A stretch of DNA of 64,000 nucleotides, taken from contig BTPP01000004.1 in assembly GCA_037102815.1 (NCBI GenBank), forward strand, positions 2,790,001 through 2,854,000, given 5' to 3'. A model generated the notes under the pieces. That model ran no database searches, was not told the DNA's origin, and was given only the letters and a program-made list of their open reading frames with translations. Of this stretch, positions 1 to 13,100 are shown piece by piece. This DNA is from Neurospora intermedia. Its lineage: Eukaryota; Ascomycota; Sordariomycetes; Sordariales; Sordariaceae. The stretch's first letter is position 1, and the number at the start of each line of letters is the position of its first letter. A program made the translations under genes and the position numbers.

Positions 1-1446
1 AAGTTATTTAGGAAGCTCCGGGAGTGTGAGAACTCTGTAAATGGCAAACTCAGAGTCCATGACTATGGCTACGACTGGCGATTAAGCCCCCATCGCCTCT
101 CGAAAAAGCTGAACGAATTCATTGAAAAGCTTCCATCCAACCAGCCTCACGTACCACCCGAACAAAGAGGCGTCTGGGTCATTGCGCACAGTCTCGGCGG
201 TCTTATCACCCGCCACGCCGTCAACCAGCGCCCAGAACTTTATTCAGGGGTCGTATACGCCGGAGTTCCCAACCGCTGCATCAACATATTGGGGTACGTT
301 CAACGAAACTGCTTAGGGGTGTAAGATTATACTAAGATTCCTACTATTAGTCCTTTACGCAATGGGGATGCAGTTCTTTTTAATGAGACTGTCTTGAAAG
401 CGCAGTCTAATTTCTCATTCCGAACCAGTTTCATCTTCTTACCTGAAGATGGTTTCTGCTTTGTTTCCAAGGACAACAAGGAAGAGTATCCGGTAGATTT
501 CTACAACGTAGACGATTGGATCAAATACCGCCTCTCTCCTTGTGCCGGTGGACCTGCCCTCCCGCCTCTGAACCCGTCCAAGAGCACCGGCGCCCTCGGC
601 AGTCTTCTGAGTCTATCCGACTCCTTCCCCAACCTCTCTAGCCTTCCTTTCCGTGGTCGCAGCAACAGCGGGAAGAACCGAACTAGCGGCGACGACGACG
701 ACATTAACAACAACAACAGCAGCAGCAGTAGCAACAACAACAAACATATCACCGCAAGCTTCTCACCCTCCAACACCGTCTTCAAAGACCGCACCCTCGC
801 CCCGCAAATGGGTTCTTCGTCAACCGCCACCGATACCCCTGAAAACAACCAACAACAACCAGCAGCACCACCAATCAACGGCACCTCCTCCTCTCACTCC
901 CAAGCCATCCGCTATCTCGACCGTACTCTGCGCGAAACCAAACAATTCCGCTCCGAACTGGCCCACAACCCTTCGCACCAGCATCGCAACATCTACCCTC
1001 CGTTGTCCGTGATCTACGCCAAGGACATACCTACCGTGTACGCCGCCCGCGTGACCTGTCGGGACGCCATCGCCTGCACGGATGCGTACGACGACCTGAT
1101 GTTTGCCAGCGGTGATGGGGTGGTGCTGGCGCGCGAAAGCATGTTACCCGAGGGGTACGAGCTGGTTAAAGATGGACGGGTGTGCACGGATCGGGGGCAT
1201 GTCAGCATGTTGGGGGATTTGGCGGCGGTGGGGAGAGCGTTGGAGGCCGTGGTGAGGGGGAGGAGGAAGGGGATTGGAAGAGGTGGGGTGGAAGAAGGGG
1301 AGGCAGAAGCGGTAGAGGCAGAAGAGAAGGCAGAAGCGGTAGAGGCTTTGGGTGGTGAAGGCGAGGGCGAGGGGATTAGTGATGGGAATGATGGAGTTGA
1401 GTTGCAAAGGACGGAGCAAGGGACGGCGGTAGCGGAGAGGGATTAG
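1..1446 (+). CDS. LCAT/PDAT-like alpha/beta-hydrolase (lipase/acyltransferase), 5' partial
   Basis: The reading frame is already open at base 1, so the N-terminus lies outside the window. Two exons are seen: 1-293 and 351-1446. The intron at 294-350 has donor GTACGT, a CTAAG-like branch and acceptor TAG, and joins a glycine codon split 2+1. The first exon carries a GxSxG-type nucleophile elbow (AHSLGG at about 187-204). The second carries an ASGDGVV stretch (acid residue) and a DRGHVSML stretch (catalytic histidine), giving a complete Ser-Asp-His triad in LCAT-like order. A low-complexity Asn/Ser insert (about 703-743) and a Glu/Ala/Gly-rich tail after the histidine look dispensable. The substrate cannot be told from sequence. 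The family includes phospholipid:diacylglycerol acyltransferases and lipases, and a hydrolase role is equally possible. Confidence 0.8.
703..743 (+). repeat. AAC/AGC trinucleotide tract encoding poly-Asn/Ser
   Basis: This is an imperfect run of AAC, AGC and AGT codons inside the lipase gene. It encodes an Asn-Ser-Asn homopolymer between the core fold and the catalytic Asp/His region. It is probably a variable linker. Confidence 0.7.
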
Positions 1447-2837
1447 AAGTTTCAGTCGCAGTTTCAATTGGTGAAGAGGAGGTGGGGCTCCCGAAGGGAA
1501 AAGAAACCCAGAAGGTTCGGGTAGGAAGTTGGTGTTGGGAAGGGGAGGTGCCAAGAGTAGGGAGAGAAAGAAATATGGGAAGGAGAAGGAAGAGTTGGAT
1601 TTGTCGAGTTGAGATACCCCGGAATAGAGAACGAAGAGTGAAGCGAAGGTGCTGCACGGGAGTGGTATGCCTGAATGTTTCAGGCATATGTCACGGTGTG
1701 GTGTTGGTTGGGTTGGCTGTTGCGAGCACGAAACGGTCAGGCGTCATGAAGGATCCGTCTTTTTTTTTATTACGTTGGTTAGACTGGTATGGACGATATG
1801 ATGAGCATAGAGGTAAAAGTAGAAAGATACCTAAAACAAGAGTTACATTCTTCCGGTTATCATCTTCCTTGTCGACTTGCAAGAACCGACTGGAGGAGGG
1901 ATAAGTCAGCTATCGTCAACAATGTCAATGTGTCAAAAACCAAAGAGAGTTTGGCTATCTCTACTTTGTCGGGGAGAATAATCTTTAACCTTTATAGCGT
2001 GAACCCTTCGTCAGAGACCTTGGGTCTGGTACCTCCCTTTTTGGTTCTCTTACTCTCCTTCTCTCTCTCTTCTACTTTCATTCCTTATATATATATATGT
2101 ATATTTATATGTATTTATCCCAACTTTGAGACACACTGTGTTGGGCTGTGATGGACAGTTAGTCATTCATATGTGGTACGCAGCCAACCAGCCAACGGGT
2201 TCTGCGAAACGAAACCTGTGCAATTTCGCCTTATGTAGTTTGATTTGACTACATGACAACAACAAAGTTCAGCCACAGTCTTCATGGAGATACTCCATAC
2301 TGGGCTGTTGAAAGTTTGACTCTTCCGTAGATGGAAGCCGACTCCTGACACATCGCTTTGACGATGCAAACATAGATGTTGGTAAGTAAGTTTGAAAAAT
2401 AGTTCTCTTCGCTTGCTGTAACTTACTGCTAGGTGTGACTGGATATCTCTGAAATGTAGGGAATAATCAGGGAGAGGTATTTGAAGCCGTCTACTGATTA
2501 CAGCAAATTTCACTGACGAGTAATTGCATCGATCGGTAACGATCCTACTTCGTAGACACTTGACAAGTAAATGCAACGCATAATGGAAGAATTCGAGATG
2601 TCCGCAATATTCAACGCTATGAGAATCTACACTCAACCCACAACACAAAAACCTAAACGCAGTAACAACGCCATGCAAAAAAAAAAAAGCCAAATCCAAC
2701 GAAATTCGAGGGGGTACTTAGGCCCATTTATTATTTACAACAACGAGGGCCAGACCCCTGGACATTTCTCCTACTTGCACCTCCCTACACCTTCCACTTC
2801 GCTCTCCCGGCTGATCCTTGTCAGACTTGTGTTCCCC
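1447..2837. other. Convergent intergenic region
   Basis: This 1.4-kb stretch lies between the lipase (+) and the lectin (-), so it holds both 3' ends. It contains T-rich and short TA-repeat tracts (about 2084-2098). Open frames here (for example 2163-2699 on the minus strand) lack introns, domains or a good ATG, and I do not regard them as genes. Confidence 0.5.
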
Positions 2838-3393
2838 TCACAAGTACTTCTTAGGGCCACCAGCCTTCCTCCTCTTATAAAGAAAGTACGCCGCGGCCAA
2901 CACCACCTGACTGCCCACGATCGCTAGATATAACTTTGTGTGGCCCGGCGCCGCGTGCTTGACCACATGACCAGCCAAATCCTCGTGCTTATCGGTAACA
3001 TGGTACTTGATGCTATGCTCGCTCTCCTTGAGGCGGGCCGTCAGTTCGGAGCGCATGCTGCGCACCTCGCGTTCCAAGTTTTCGAGCTTGTTCTCGACGG
3101 ATGCGAATCGGTCGAGCTTGGTCAGGAGCCCCTTCATCTCGCCCAGCATGACCGAGACCTCCTGATGGTTCTGGTCGGCGATGCCGCCGTACTGGGCCAC
3201 GGACCGGAAGATGGACGAGAGGTGGTGGTTGAGGGACTGGATACGTGTGTGCAAGTCCTCGAACTGCGCCTTGGACGACGTGATACTGTTGGCCTCGGCG
3301 TCCGGGATTGCGTTGTCGTACGGGTCCTGGATGGCCGCCTGGCCCGACCGGCCGTGGTTCGTGCCGCCAAGGGGCTTCTGGTTCTCGCCTGAC

Positions 3394-3434
<41 letters not shown>

Positions 3435-4251
3435 GTTGGGAACGGCACCAATGTCGTCCTCGGACAAAACAACAACCTTGAAGACCTCGAACGAGTCGGG
3501 GTTCTCGGCGGAGGCGGCAGAAAGACCAAAGTTGTAGCCGGTGGGAATGTGGATCTTGTCGCTCTCGAAGCACAGGCGGCCGTCGACTTCGACCTTGAAG
3601 TTCTGCGAGTTGTGGCGCAGCTTGATTTGCGAAGGACGGCCCAAGTTACGGTAGGCAAACCAGCAGTGGCCGAAGGCGAGGTTGTCGACGTTGTCGCGCT
3701 TGCTGTAGTCGAGAGTTCCATCGTTCAGGAAGCCCCTGATCATGCCTGCCGATCCGCCGTGCTGGTTGACAACAAGCACCAAACCCTCAAACTTGCCGAC
3801 CGTGTAGACGCTTTGCGAACCGATGTTGCGGGCGCCATCCTTGGCAAGCCAGATGTTGAGAAGGCCGCTGCCTCGTTCAGGGCCATTGGCGCGGAAGTCG
3901 ATGTCTGTCGTCCAGGCTCTGTGCTCGAGAGGCTTGTCGGCCCAGACAGCACCGCGCTGGTTACCGGGGGCGGGAGGGGTCAAGATGACCTTGTTGGAGA
4001 GCAATTCGGGCACATTGGGATTGCCCTGCATAGCGTAGTTTGGAATGGTGTTGCGGCCATCGGGGTTTATCCTGAGGCGGCGAAGAGGGGGCAGCTGTTA
4101 GTCGAGGTGCGCCGGCAGCAGGAGTTTCTTTGCTAGTGTGCAGTTGACGTTGAACGTACCTCGCGCCAAACCCGAAACTGAGGTCACTGACAAGGTACTG
4201 GGCAGCCTCGGCGACGCTGCCGAGGGCGACAATGCCCACCAACAAGCGCAT
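2838..4251 (-). CDS. L-type (legume-like) lectin cargo receptor, ERGIC-53/Emp47 type
   Basis: Two exons: 4251-4160 and 4071-2838. The intron at 4072-4159 starts GTACGT and ends CAG. The product is 441 aa. In order it has a signal peptide (about 1-16, MRLLVGIVALGSVAEA), a leguminous-lectin-like domain to about residue 235, a run of 14 Gln, a coiled-coil-prone stalk, one transmembrane helix (LYLAIVGSQVVLAAAYFLY) and a short basic tail ending KKYL. That tail matches the KKXX retrieval signal for COPI. The family shuttles between ER and Golgi carrying glycoproteins. At the position where ERGIC-53 has calcium-binding aspartates the sequence reads VVNQHGG, so metal or sugar binding may differ. ATG 4251 was chosen because it gives the signal peptide. 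The gene is divergent from ALG8. Confidence 0.88.
3393..3434 (-). repeat. CAG/CAA tract encoding 14 glutamines
   Basis: On the minus strand the tract is a mix of CAG and CAA codons in the lectin gene, between the lectin domain and the coiled-coil stalk. The interruptions by CAA should limit slippage. Confidence 0.85.
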
Positions 4252-5358
4252 CGTGCAAACTGTAGTGCGACGGTGATATCGACAGTCGTCGTGCGAACCT
4301 TGGTGGCTGGCCGAAGAGCTGTTGGTGCGATATGCTCGAACCGAACTGAAGGCCACCTGATTCCGAGTGAAAAGAAGTTGATAAGCCTTTTGATATCGGC
4401 TGTCACCTTATTTGCAAAAGTCACGGGAAAAGAGTGAAGAGCCGCTTTCTGTTGGTTGAGGACACTTTACACTTTTGCAGGAGTTAGGTTCTCGGTGAAG
4501 CCGCCCGGCCAAGACTAAGGAGAGGTCAACAAGGTGTGTGAAGTGTGGATACCCGTACGTCGACAGGTCGGGTACTTAGTGTTAGTACACTACAGAAGGA
4601 TAGGACGGCAAGCGGCAAGCGAATTCTAGAAGAGATTCAACAAAGGTGTAGACGAGATGATGACGGGTGCTTGAGATTGAGAGAGTCAAAAAGAAAAAGG
4701 GAACTGAATGTACAGAAAAGACTCTACGTAGGGACCTATCGTTACTCGCGCCACCTTCGAGAACGTTCAAGTGCTGCTGCTGCTGCTGCTGCTGTGCTGT
4801 GCCATCTCGGAATGACAGCTTTCTCAAACCGAGAAAGTTCAAAACACCGAACCTTCCCCTGCAGGAGCTTGATTCACCAACAGGGATTGCCCTCTCCGCA
4901 CGTCCAGCGCGTGCCTGTCTGCGGGGAGCCTCCTGTGGCTAAAAGCTCGCTTCAGTTTCAACTTTTGTGGCTGAATTCTTGTTAATGGTCTTGTGCTGGT
5001 TGGAGCCGTGACAGAATGTGGCTTAACTGAAGTTCGTTACGTGCCATGCCGACATCCGAGGCCCTTGCGGCAGGCAACTTCATTCAATCCGAATTCTGGA
5101 AAGAGCCTAGCTAGGCCGTCAGGGTTCACGAACGGCCGCGGCAATGAAACAATTAAAACGGACCCCAATCGTAAATTACACGCAACCGACCTTGACGACG
5201 ACACCCACGCATGTCGGAGCCACTACCGACCCTAGACTGCGACAAGCGATAGACCAGGACAGACTGAACACCCTGTACTTCCTTTACTCATCCTCTCATA
5301 ACCTTTGTCTCCTATCTCACCACTAAACACATCCACATGGCCATTACGGCATGGAGAC
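4252..5358. other. Divergent promoter region, lectin / ALG8
   Basis: This 1.1-kb intergenic stretch must hold the promoters and 5' leaders of both flanking secretory-pathway genes. It carries a perfect TGC repeat at about 4772-4794 (more than 7 units) outside any gene model. No other gene is supported. Confidence 0.5.
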
Positions 5359-7115
5359 ATGGCTGAGATATATCCTTCTCTCGTGCAATGCGCGATAGTG
5401 GCTACGGCTTTCAAGATCCTCTTGTTCCCGGCTTAGTACGTCTATCCAGCCGCCTTCATCCTTTCATCCTTTCATCCTTTCATCCTTTTCCCTCGGCACG
5501 TCACTGCACTTCCCTAATGGTGATCCCCAATGATTCGGCGACACGCCTTAAAGGAGCTATCGCCATACCTCACATGTAGAGGTTACTTTCACTGACACGA
5601 TCCTGTCTACCTCCTCAGCAAATCCACCGACTTTGAGGTTCATCGCAACTGGCTGGCCATCACTCACAGTCTCCCACTCTGGGAATGGTACTACGAAAAG
5701 ACGTCGGAATGGACCCTGGACTATCCCCCCTTCTTCGCCTACTTCGAATGGATCATGTCGCAAGTTGCCAGGTTGGCCGATCCGGCCATGATTCGGGTGC
5801 ATAACCTCGAGTACGACAGCTGGCAAACGGTTTATTTTCAAAGATGGACAGTCATTGTAACGGAGCTGGTCTTGCTCTATGCGCTGCAAATGTACAAAAG
5901 CATCTTGTCTGGAAGTTTGGTATGTATGCTAACAAAAGGCTAAATAGGTTTGTTGACTCCACGCCTGGCGTGTCCAAGAGGGCAGCCCATGCCGCTGCTG
6001 TCTCTATCCTCTTGTCGCCCGGTCTGCTCATCATCGACCACATTCATTTCCAGTACAACGGCGTCATGTACGGAATCCTGATCGCCTCTCTGGTCTTGGC
6101 CAAGAAGAAGTCGTCTCTGTTGGCTAGTGGTCTCGTCTTTGCCGCCCTGCTGTGCATGAAGCACATCTACCTCTACCTGGCACCGGCCTACTTTGTCTAC
6201 CTTCTCAGGGTTTACTGCCTTCCACCCAAGTTGTCACCCAAGTCCATCTTCAGGATCCAGTTTTTCAACTGCGTCAAGCTGGGCGGCGGAATCGCAGCCA
6301 TTTTCGCGGCTGCCTTTGGCCCTTTTGCGCTCAAGAACCAGATCCCGCAAATCTTCAGCCGCCTGTTCCCCTTCTCGCGAGGTCTATGCCACGCATACTG
6401 GGCTCCCAACGTGTGGGCTTTGTACTCCTTCATGGACAGACTCCTGATCTCCCTCGCGCCAAGGATTGGGCTACCGATCAAGGCGGATGCGCTCAACAGC
6501 GTTACCCGCGGTCTCGTCGGAGACACGTCGTTTGCGGTGTTGCCGAACATCACGCCGCGCATGTGTTTCGTCTTGACGCTCCTTTTCCAGGCCATCCCCC
6601 TTATCAAGCTCTTTATGAGGCCGACCTGGGAAGGCTTCATCGGAGGAGTTACCCTCTGTGGATACGCCTCATTTCTGTTTGGCTGGCACGTCCACGAGAA
6701 GGCCATTTTGCTGGTCATCATCCCATTTAGCCTCATTGCGCTCAAGGACCGACGGTACCTGGGAGCTTTTAGACCATTGGCTGTGGCGGGCCACGTGTCG
6801 CTCTTCCCATTGATATTCACGCCGGCCGAGTTCCCCATCAAGACGGTCTACACCATCTTTTGGCTGGTTCTCTTCTTGATGGCGTTCGACCGTCTTGCTC
6901 CAGCACCTACCCGCCAAAGACTGTTCCTGTTTGATCGTTTCAGCACGGCGTACATTACAGTCAGCATCCCCCTGATTTTTTACTGCTCTTTGATGCATGG
7001 TATTATCTTTGGCAAGAGCTACGAGTTTCTGCCGTTGATGTTCACCAGCTCGTACTCGGCGATAGGAGTCGTCGGTAGCTGGCTGGGCTTCATGGTGGTG
7101 TATTTTACAGAGTAG
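5359..7115 (+). CDS. alg8: ALG8-type dolichyl-P-Glc alpha-1,3-glucosyltransferase
   Basis: Three exons (5359-5435, 5619-5891, 5948-7115) give 505 aa, close to the usual 520-580. Intron 2 (5892-5947) has branch GCTAAC and acceptor TAG. It restores the frame and yields the junction LQM/FVDSTPG. The enzyme adds the second glucose to the dolichol-linked Glc1Man9GlcNAc2 precursor in the ER membrane. Seen in the sequence: the luminal catalytic-loop motif [15 protein letters not shown] near residues 56-70, the family motif [10 protein letters not shown], many hydrophobic helices, and [15 protein letters not shown], which separates ALG8 from ALG6. The start [10 protein letters not shown] matches fungal ALG8 N-termini. 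Upstream ATGs at 5337 and 5351 are out of frame and soon stop. Confidence 0.92.
5457..5488 (+). repeat. Four tandem CATCCTTT units in ALG8 intron 1
   Basis: Four perfect 8-bp units lie within the first intron (5436-5618). They are pyrimidine-rich and far from the branch site. They are likely a neutral microsatellite and could be polymorphic between strains. Confidence 0.8.
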
Positions 7116-10100
7116 GATCTTTGCGTAACAAGCTATCAATTTCAGTATTATTTGTTTCCTTTTATGTGTTTTTTCTTCCTGATTTCTTCTCTTATCTGGC
7201 GATCTTTTGTCACTTCCTATTTCCCAGTGCCGTGAATCTTGCATAGTGGGTAGGTTATAGTATGCACATTACAGACACGGGTGTAGCCGCCAATTGACTA
7301 GTAATGCCAAGGCCTGGCCTCCCAAAATGGGTATGAGGAGGTTTGAAACCAAGCAAATGCGGCTGACTAAGACGACCTTGAGTTATCAAATTGACACCCA
7401 ATGGACCGATGAGCTTCGACCAAAAGGTTGGTGCTGTCTTCTGAAAACGTTGGCGCTCTTCGATTCGTCGAGACGAACGTCGCTTTCTGCAAGGCTGAGA
7501 TTCCATTTGGAGAAGAGAGACTGTACGGACGGAGTGTACTTGTAGTGTACATCATTACGTACCTACTTACCCTGCGAGTTCCCTTACCCCACATCCCTGC
7601 GCCGGTTGATCCGGCAGGCAACTGTGTTTTCTTTGTCTTGTGTGAGCTTCTGTCCGATTTCCTCCTTTGAGAGCCAAGAAAGATCCCCAGGACCCCTTGT
7701 GAGATGCAGTGCGGTTCGCTCGGTGATGTGCTGTGTTGGACTTAGCCCGGGGCAGCCAGCCCCTGTTGTTGATGTGTGCGGTGACCATTGACCGGCTCGA
7801 AATCGGTTGTTTGGTCGCACAAACAAACGGGAAGGCCCTGGCAAGTGGTTCAGTTCAGGTTCACAGTTTCTTTTTTGGCCTTTGGCACCTCATTTACGTT
7901 TATGTGCATGTCGGTCGGAACTCTTTGGGAAGACTACTTACAAATGTCCAAGCATAAGACATGTGATGGACCGTGTGCAACCACTCCCAGTGGTTGAAGT
8001 AAAGACCCAGATGGTATATACATGTAGTGTATACACAAAATGGAAGAAGCAACAGATTAGAAACAATCCAGGGGTGGCTTGGTAGTGGCTTGGTGGAATT
8101 CGATATGTATGTTGTTTGAGCATCGAGGTACCTTGGTAGTTGTTCGCCCCTGAGCGCGCATCTGCCATCCGATATCAGATCTGTAAGTACGGATCTTCGA
8201 TCTCATATCATATTGTAACCTCGTGGCTCGTCTTGGTGCTTCTTAGTCTGTCCTATATACCTGGCTCTGGCTGGTTGAGACGGATTGCTGAAAAAGCCCT
8301 CCCTGGGAGTTGCCGAAGAAGTTTCTGCACCTCAATCGGGGGGAGGGGCCAGTGAATAGAGGTGAAAAATGGTGGCCGTGGTCCCGTCCTGTTCGAGGGG
8401 TCGAGGTCAAGACAGGATCCCTGAGCCTGCTAGCGCGGTACTTCGCTGCGGAGCAAGTGTCATGCACTGCCAGACGCAACACGCGCCCCAGGCGCATTTC
8501 TGGCCTTGCCGCTAAGATGGTTCTATCGTTGTTGTCGTTTTTGGTCGCAGGTCATGACTAGGTCATTTTCAATCAAGAACCTTGTGGTCCATAGGGATAT
8601 ACACTATACAGTATGCGAAAAGGGAGGCAGTTTGGACACCGGTGCACGTGGATCGATATGCGGGATCGGTGGTGGAATCCAAGATCAAAGTCGCGCTCTA
8701 TCGCGCGGCATCTCCAGAGCGGCCGCCCTGCCTGGAACCTGTCTGGTCCAAGTGGTGCATGCCGGACCCCTACCCTCGGAAACCAAAATTTGGAGGGTGC
8801 ATCCGCCAACATAGATGAGTGAAGAATGGGCCAAAATGGACGCTTCAACCGTCAGCAGATAGCCCTCGTCGCGGCGAGCACGGCAAGTAGTTGAACGTTG
8901 GGGAGCTGTCGGGTGGGCGGCCGGCAGGGTCTGCGAAGTGGTCCTGGGGGTGCTCGGGGGGGAAGGCCAAGGACGGTGCCAGTACGGGGGACGAGGAGGA
9001 GGGCAAAGAGAGGGCCAGGGCTCCCACTACTTTAAGGCAACGGGGGTAGGATGGCCGCACTGGCATCGGAGCTGGAGCCATCCCTCATCCCGTCCCTCCC
9101 TGGCGGGTCCAACGGGTCCCGGACGCCAACACGGACTGGTAAGGCCCTCAGGTTTCTCAGGTACATTCACACGCTCCCATTTGCCGTCCATCCTCCTCGT
9201 TCCACCCGACCATCCCAGCGCCATGGGGCTTCCACTCCCGCCCTCTCCCACTTCTTCCACTTCTTCTCCTCCTCCCCTCCTCCCCCCCCCGGGCCCTGGC
9301 TCAACTTTTTCCTCCTCCCAACTCCCACAACTTCGTGCACTTGCTGCCGCACCGCCATCCGCCGCCGCCCACCACGACCACGACGGCCGTTCCACCATAA
9401 CCACCACACACACCACTTTGTCGCTTCTAAAGTCGAGATATTCGGGATATTGAATGGAATTTTGATACTACCTAGGCACCAACCTCCGGCCGGCATCCGA
9501 AACCTAACCCACCGTGTCCCGGCCTCGATCCATTTGGATTTGGCGCAAATTCGAACCATCACGTCAGGGAACGAGTTCGAGGCTTTGAACGGATGCAGCG
9601 CAGCATTGGATCCAAAAAATCTTCAATCAGCCTTGCAGCAGCAGCATTGAGGCCACCTCAAGTGTAGGGCGGTTGTACGTATGTACCGTACCTCCCTTTT
9701 GATATTACACCTTTCCACATACCACCCACATGGCACATACCTCATAGTACCTCCTCTCCTCTTATCCTCCCCCTCCTCCCCCAAACCACACCACGCACCT
9801 AGCAGACCCAGCACCGGCATCAGCACCCTACCCTCGAGGCACCCACACACCACACCCGTGACAACCCTGTTCAACCCAACTCCCCTCTCTCCACCCGACC
9901 GTTACGGATCGCGACATGAGCCACAACACCGCTCTTTCGGGCGCAACAACGCGTCTCAATTCTCTCAATCACACACTTGCTCACCACCACTTTTGCTCTC
10001 ATAGGTCCAAAACATCTAGACTCATCATCTAGACACGTGCAAGGCTGCTCGGCCTTGCTCCCCGCTCAAACTAACCCCCGTCATCTTTGGGGTCTGACTT

Positions 10101-10196
10101 TCCGGCTTTTACGTCGGTTCTCTTCCTTTATCCTCCTCACTCAAGGTCATTATTAACTCGGCTTCCTCTTGAGATCTCGAGGAGCGAGCTTTCATC
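7116..10196. other. Long intergenic region, no convincing gene
   Basis: About 3.1 kb between ALG8 and the ITC1-like gene. The last ~1 kb is C- and pyrimidine-rich, as in long fungal 5' leaders. Open frames here are short, overlap on both strands and show no domains or plausible exon joins. No tRNA-type A and B boxes were found. Confidence 0.5.
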
Positions 10197-13100
10197 ATGG
10201 TACTTGATTTTCCCGAGAACCCCCTTGTCATCTGGATCAAGCTGCTAACCCCATATTCACCAACTAGGTCCTATTCAAAAGGAAGCCGGTGCAGTTTCTG
10301 ACTGTTCCGAATATTGAAGATGACAACCAAGAGGTATGCATGCTCTCCCCTTTTTTTGCCCTCTCATGTGTTCGTGCAGTCGCCAGCTTACACGTTGCCT
10401 CACAGGTTTGGCACATCCCCCAGACGGGAGAGATCTTCGTAACATATGAGGAATACCTCAACCGGTATGTGCAAGACAATAAAGTCAACAGTGTGTGAAC
10501 TTGAAAGCTGACTTGGAGATAGCATGGACTTCTACAATCAGGTGAGCACGGCTGTGCAAGTAAACAAGTCACCCCTGAATGACATGTACTCACACTTTGA
10601 GAACAGAAACGATTCATCTGCACAATCACAGGTCACTCTGGTCTAACTTTCTTTGAAGCCCTATCAAGTGAGGTATGCGAAGCTCCAGAAAGCCTTCTGC
10701 GTTTCCATACAGGACTAACCCAACCCTTTCACCTGCAGACTGCTGGGGCAGCTGAGGTTGAGCAGGCGTTTCCTGAGGCCCTCAAGGGTCCTGTTCTTCG
10801 ACGTGTTCAGTTCCAAACCGTGTCCCGCATCGACACTCTGGTTGATCAGATTTACGATGAGTTTAAGAACGACTACTATCCGGGTGAGACTGTTACCGTG
10901 AGCATCGATGGAGAGAAACTACACGGTGTAGTCCGGGACAAGACCCGATTCGGAGGCACGGTTCTGCCTGATGGTTCCACTGCTCCCCCGTATTCCCGCT
11001 ACTTTGTCAGTCTTAAAGAGCGCCAGGAGGAGGTGCCCGTCAACGACTCTCAGATCTTCCGCGATCGCAAGGTCTTCACCAAGTCGGTCCTTCGTTCTTT
11101 CATTAAGAAGACAGTAACGCGCGAAGCTTGGAACGGCGCTCCCTGGCTGGTCAAGACCGACATTGCCGAGCGATACCACATTGACACTCGAATCCCGCCA
11201 CATCTGCGCTACGACAACAAGTTGCTCGAGAGAAAGCAAATCCAGGCACAGAAGAGGATGACACAGCCCGGCGGTATGGGTATGGAATTCAACAGCCACA
11301 CCAGCCACAACACCCCTGCCTCACCCGGACAATTTAGTCCTACAGGTCCTGTCCGCCTTCCTGAACTGAAACCAGCGCCTAAGAGTCACAAGTCAAAGGC
11401 TCAGCAGGCCGCTCAGGCCGCTGCTCAAGAGGCACGGCAGAATGGTGGCGTAGTTTCCAGGAAACATAATCTCTTTAACGGCCCCGAGCCGGGCGGGTTT
11501 ATGCACTTACCACTGCCAGGCAATCCATTCCAATTCCCTTTGTCATATCGCAGTCACACATTACCTCCTATATACAGCGCGCCCGAGCCTCCCCCGCCGC
11601 CCCCGCCGCCCAAGTACCCGATCGAGGATTTGCAAGTCGAATCTCGCGGACTGGTGCGACCGCAACTCAAGTACCTGTGTGCCGATCCGCCTGTCGACCT
11701 GGAACCCACTTTCAAGGCGCCTTTCGATGGCAAGATACTCATGAAGTCGGTAGGACCCCTTCTCGAGACCTGGGATACCCTCAACGTTTACTGCGAAATC
11801 TTCAAGCTGGATTCGTTCACTTTCGATGACTTTGTGGAGGCCATGCAGCTCGCCTCGGAGGAGATGCCGGTACAGCTTTTCAACGAGATTCATTGCGCTG
11901 TCCTCAAGATCCTGGTCAGCTCCGAGGCCGACGGCGGCAAGGTCCAAATCCAGCTACCCGAGCTCGAAGAGGAGGATGAGGAAGAGGAGGATGAAGAAGA
12001 TAGCGCCGCCGCAACCCCTGAACCCGAGTCGTTACCTACCGCCCGCGCGACACGCAGCAGCCTCGCTAAGCTCGAGGCTGAGCGACTAGCTGCCGAGGCT
12101 GCTGCTGCCGAAAGGGAAATGCAGGAGGCCGAAGATGCGCCCAAGCACCGTGCCGAGGAGGTTCTGAAGGACTACGACTGGATCGAGCACCTGCGGAAGC
12201 GCGATTTCAAGGACGGCGGCTGGGAGCTGATCATGGTGGGGTTGTTACACCAGCTGAGCAAGAACGAAAGGCTGAACGCGAGCTGCGAGGAACTTCTGGA
12301 GCAGCTTGTGCCTGTTGAGGATGAAGAGCCGAGTCGCGAGACGGTGCGCGCGCGGTATGCGAGCCTCGATGTGAACTATCGAGTTCAGGCTTTGCAGATC
12401 ATCTGCATGCTCACTGCGGAAACCAAGGCGATAAGGGGGTATATGGAGGATTGTAGCGAGCAGATGACGGCGTACCGGAAGGAGAAGATTGAGTGGCAGC
12501 GGAAGAGGAAACAAGCGTAAGTTGAAGTCCTTTCATTTGGTGATGCACAACGAAAATTGGCTAACGTGAATTACAGTCTTGAGGACCTCAAGAACTTGAA
12601 CGACCAACGCAAGATCTTACTCCCGGACAACATGCCCCCGAGTCCGCCCTTGGAGCCAGCTAAGGTCAACGGCGTCAACGGAGCGCACCCTAACGGCGAT
12701 GTGAAGATGACGGATGTTGATGAGATCTCCTTGACAGGAGGGGAAATCCCCGACTCCGACGCCGAGGATGTCGACGGGACGCCAACTAACGGCCTGCGTA
12801 ATCTGCGCCGTGGCAACGACCGTGCCGCCGAGCGCAAGCGCAAAGAGGAGGAGAAGAAGCAGCGCGCCGAAGCGGCGGCGGCCGCTGCCAAGGTGCCTAA
12901 GCAATCAAAGCAGTTCCTGAAGGTGCTCAAGGATATCCAGAAGAAGGAGGACGAAATTGCGGAATGCGAAAAGGAGATCGCCATCATCGACAACGACCTT
13001 CGCGAAGCCGATTGCCCCCGCACGAGGGTGCTCGGTAAGGACCGGTTCTGGAACAGGTACTACTGGTTCGAGAGAAACGGAATGCCGTACGGTGGTTTAC

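Noticed and set aside
2163-2699. 178-codon minus-strand frame
   Set aside because: It lies in the 3' intergenic space, has no normal ATG at its start, no domains and no plausible neighbouring exons.
5920-5978. Alternative ALG8 intron using donor GTATGT at 5920
   Set aside because: It would need a weak AAG acceptor or a 28-nt intron. The 5892-5947 intron has a proper branch and TAG acceptor and restores a smooth protein.
8938-9453. Overlapping 130-200-codon frames on both strands
   Set aside because: The region is pyrimidine/GC-biased, so long frames occur in several phases at once. The translations are Pro/Ser low-complexity.
9530-9570. tRNA B-box-like GGTTCGAAT on the minus strand
   Set aside because: There is no matching A box or acceptor stem at the right distance.
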